From: Candidatus Glassiibacteriota bacterium
GTDB lineage: Bacteria > Gemmatimonadota > Glassbacteria > GWA2-58-10
DNA: 6,838 bases
Direction of reading: 5' to 3'
NCBI GenBank assembly: GCA_016934095.1
Contig: JAFGTO010000145.1
Coordinates: 1 to 6,838, forward strand
A program made the translations under genes and the position numbers. A model generated the notes under the pieces. It was not told the DNA's origin, did not search any database, and saw nothing but the letters and a program-made list of their open reading frames with translations. This document shows positions 5,696 through 6,838 of this stretch, one piece after another; the stretch's first letter is position 1, and the number at the start of each line of letters is the position of its first letter.

Positions 5696-6838
5696 CTACC
5701 GGTCGGGCAGCACCCTGAGAGAGGCCAGGGCGACCGAGGCCTCCAGTGTGCCGCCGCCGCGGGTGGGCAGCCGGCTCACGCCTTCCGGGCTGTTGAAGAT
5801 CAGCTCTGCCTCGCCTCCGGGCGGCAGCTCGATACCGGGGATCCTTACCAGCTGCGGGCTGGTATCCACCTCGAACTCCTGCCTGAGGCTGCGGTCCACC
5901 GCCACCTGGAGGGCCCGGGGCTTTTCGAAAGATACCGCCATGACTTCCACCGCCACCCGCTGCGCCTGCTCCAGGAGGTTGACCAGCCTCAGCCGCCCGC
6001 GCTCGTGCATTATCCGCCAGGCACGGCCGTCCCCCAGGACCTGGGGGGCTTCGAAACCCAGAGCGGGTAAGGGGCGGCGGATCTCCAGGTAATTATAAAA
6101 GGGGCGGGTATCGAACAGGTGCAGGACAGTGGCCGGCTCGGCGGTCAGCCGGTACACGGCCGCTTTGCCGAAATCCTCCACCAGCTCCAGGCCTTCGAGG
6201 TTTCCCAGCCCCACCGGCCGGAGTGTGGGGGTCTCGGTTCCCGAGCGGTCGTGAAACACCAGGTAGCCGGTGCCGAAATAACGCAGCAGGGCCAGGTTGT
6301 TAGGGTCTCCCACCGCGCCGGGATAGTCCAGGTCCCACCACAGCGGCAGGTAGTCTTCGGGGATGGTGGTGTTCTCGAAGTGGCGGTTGAACAGCCGCTT
6401 CTGATGGATGGTCTGGAAGTAAAGGTATTCGCTCATGGCCAGTCCGGTAACCGCGCAGGGCGGGTACTCGAAAAGCACGGCATCCTTTTCCAGCCCGGCC
6501 AGGCAGCGGTAGACCGGCGGGGAGTCTTCCGGTCTGGCCGCGATCACCGTGCTCTGGCGGGGCGGCAGGTACTCGACCGCCAGTACCAGCAGGAACCCAA
6601 CAGCGGCCGCGGCGGCTGTTTTCCGGCCCTTCAGCGCACTGGCGGCCCGCAGCACTCCGTAGCCTGCGAGCACAGCCACCGCGAGCTGGACAAAGACAGC
6701 GTAGCGGCTGATCACCCGGATGAAAGGTGCGACCTTGTGCAGCAGCAGTGAGGGCAGGGGCAGGCGGAGGTAACCCAGGCCAAGGTAAGGGCCGATAGTG
6801 AAGCTCAAAGAGACCAGGCCGAAAACCAGGAACATCCA
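5696..6838 (-). CDS. Polytopic membrane protein C-terminal part, possibly GT-C/YfhO-like (partial, 5' end outside window)
   Basis: The frame is open to the window edge (the first visible codon is Trp, then Met), so the true start lies upstream; 380 residues and the stop are visible. Three hydrophobic segments come first: FLVFGLVSLSFTIGPYLGLG, RYAVFVQLAVAVLAGYGVL and AAAAAVGFLLVLAVEYL. The IRVISRY segment before the second helix resembles the RVP-R pattern in the C-terminal half of YfhO-like and related uncharacterised membrane proteins. About 275 residues of predicted outer-face soluble sequence follow, including YRCLAGLEKDAVLFEYP, then LLRYFGTGYLVFHD and AVYRLTAEP, and a beta-rich end. I recognise the general type, a sugar-transferase-like membrane protein with a periplasmic tail, but not a named family. 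It may be a relative of the protein at the other end of the window; only non-overlapping parts of each are visible, so this cannot be tested here. Confidence 0.7.
   Translation of the reverse strand, partial: WMFLVFGLVSLSFTIGPYLGLGYLRLPLPSLLLHKVAPFIRVISRYAVFVQLAVAVLAGYGVLRAASALKGRKTAAAAAVGFLLVLAVEYLPPRQSTVIAARPEDSPPVYRCLAGLEKDAVLFEYPPCAVTGLAMSEYLYFQTIHQKRLFNRHFENTTIPEDYLPLWWDLDYPGAVGDPNNLALLRYFGTGYLVFHDRSGTETPTLRPVGLGNLEGLELVEDFGKAAVYRLTAEPATVLHLFDTRPFYNYLEIRRPLPALGFEAPQVLGDGRAWRIMHERGRLRLVNLLEQAQRVAVEVMAVSFEKPRALQVAVDRSLRQEFEVDTSPQLVRIPGIELPPGGEAELIFNSPEGVSRLPTRGGGTLEASVALASLRVLPDR

Noticed and set aside
4184..6070. Plus-strand open frame of 628 codons
   Set aside because: It runs antisense across two family 2 glycosyltransferase genes, the gaps and part of a third gene, and its translation is rich in His, Gln and Ala with no domain motifs. 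It arises because the GC-rich minus-strand genes rarely use codons that read as stops on the other strand.

Overview
The window is GC-rich bacterial DNA and all six genes lie on the minus strand, so transcription runs from high to low coordinates. Shine-Dalgarno motifs (GGAGG, GGGAG), mixed ATG/GTG/TTG starts and bacterial glycosyltransferase families support a bacterium. No rRNA, tRNA or phylogenetic marker is present, so I cannot name a phylum. There is no insertion sequence, CRISPR array or RNA gene, and no gene-free stretch longer than about 110 bases.

In transcription order the genes are: (1) the 3' part of a polytopic membrane protein with a large C-terminal soluble domain (6838 to 5696, cut by the window edge); (2) a CsbB/GtrB-type family 2 glycosyltransferase with two C-terminal membrane helices (5599 to 4649); (3) a soluble DPM1-like family 2 glycosyltransferase (4545 to 3865); (4) a GT-C enzyme of the PMT/ArnT (GT39-like) type (3810 to 2179, TTG start); (5) a GT-B family 4 glycosyltransferase (2182 to 989, GTG start, overlapping gene 4 by GTGA); (6) the 5' part of a YfhO-like polytopic GT-C protein (882 to 1, cut by the window edge). 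The gaps are 96, 103, 54, -4 and 106 bases. A good candidate intrinsic terminator follows gene 1 and a weaker one follows gene 2, so the cluster may be more than one transcription unit.

Together the genes look like a cell-envelope glycosylation or surface glycan locus. Inferred scheme: the two family 2 enzymes load sugars onto polyprenyl phosphate at the cytoplasmic face, the GT-C membrane proteins (genes 4, 6 and perhaps 1) use these lipid-linked sugars on the outer face, and the family 4 enzyme adds a sugar from a nucleotide donor in the cytoplasm. A CsbB-like enzyme in the same cluster as a YfhO-like protein recalls the Bacillus CsbB/YfhO three-component glycosylation system, but no flippase (GtrA-like) is visible. 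Substrates and acceptors cannot be read from the sequence. Nothing here proves a wholly new system; the most interesting points are the gene combination and the uncharacterised membrane proteins at the two ends.
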